Source: Hepatocystis sp. ex Piliocolobus tephrosceles
Taxonomy: Eukaryota; Apicomplexa; Aconoidasida; Haemosporida; Plasmodiidae
DNA length: 18,593 nt
Reading direction: 5' to 3'
Assembly: GCA_902459845.2 (NCBI GenBank)
Contig: CABPSV020000344.1
Coordinates: 1 to 18,593 of the forward strand
The notes under the pieces were generated by a model, which was not told where the DNA came from, did no database searches, and saw only the letters and a program-made list of their open reading frames with translations. Numbering within the stretch: the first letter of the stretch is position 1; each line of letters starts with the position of its first letter. Position numbers and translations under genes: made by a program. Shown here one piece after another: positions 18,393-18,593 of this stretch.

Positions 18393-18593
18393 TTTTTGTC
18401 TGTCCATCTTTTCATATGTTTTTGTCTGTCCATCTTTTCATATGTTTTTGTCTGTCCATCTTTTCATATGTTTTTGTCTGTCCATCTTTTCATATGTTTT
18501 TGTCTGTCCATCTTTTCATATGTTTTTGTCTGTCCATCTTTTCATATGTTTTTGTCTGTCCATCTTTTCATATGTTTTTGTCTGTGCATCTTT
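18393..18593 (+). repeat. 26-bp minisatellite just after a donor site, at least 7.7 copies
   Basis: Tandem 26-bp units begin TTTTTGTCTGTCCATCTTTT and end CATATG; they run from 18393 to the window edge and probably beyond. The last visible copy differs by one base (GTGCATC). The unit has no AG dinucleotide and is pyrimidine-rich, and the array starts 7 nt after a GTAGGT donor, so I interpret it as the start of an intron. Confidence 0.88.

Noticed and set aside
1..18593. Naming a particular Plasmodium species
   Set aside because: AT content, poly-Asn and homopolymers fit several lineages; no diagnostic gene family is present in the window.

Overview
This window is nuclear DNA from a malaria parasite (Plasmodium). 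The evidence is very AT-rich intergenic DNA full of poly(A), poly(T) and (TA)n tracts. The protein-coding exons carry Asn/Lys/Glu/Asp-rich low-complexity insertions and tandem peptide arrays, and the introns are T-rich with poly-pyrimidine acceptors. I cannot fix the species from sequence alone. The two features a reader might use, poly-Asn runs and extreme homopolymers, are shared by several lineages.

Layout. (1) 261-4031, plus strand: a 1256-residue secreted, extremely Glu-rich repeat protein, with a signal peptide, about 520 residues of acidic repeats, a unique helical middle, a His/Lys/Glu stretch and a C-terminal octapeptide array. (2) 4836 to about 6391, minus strand, convergent with (1): an RsuA/RluB-type pseudouridine synthase. 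Its S4 RNA-binding domain is split by an intron that carries an 18-bp minisatellite, and its 5' exons are not resolved. (3) 8136-12833, minus strand: a two-exon gene for a 1420-residue protein of unknown function, whose 54-nt first exon is recovered here; it contains several arrays of 15-nt (pentapeptide) repeats. (4) 14868-15111, minus strand: a probable exon of a small hypothetical gene. (5) 15344-18385, plus strand: the first exon (1014 codons) of a large gene of unknown function that leaves the window. Its likely donor site is followed by a 26-bp minisatellite that keeps all frames open to the window end.

Long intergenic stretches (4032-4835, 6710-8135, 12834-14867) are mostly homopolymers and microsatellites. 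They contain a few islands of higher complexity that read as short coding-like frames or inverted repeats. These are reported as low-confidence candidates.

The genes do not form a pathway. Gene 1 looks like a host-facing repeat antigen, the pseudouridine synthase is a housekeeping or organellar RNA-modification enzyme, and the other two are large low-complexity-laden proteins of unknown role. The most interesting material is the repeat biology: a pentamer frame shared by separate arrays in one protein, an intronic array that repeats a splice-acceptor-like and branch-point-like sequence, an AG-free repeat array just after a donor, a T28-palindrome-A75 block in front of a gene, and a 1.5-kb near-pure polypurine coding tract.
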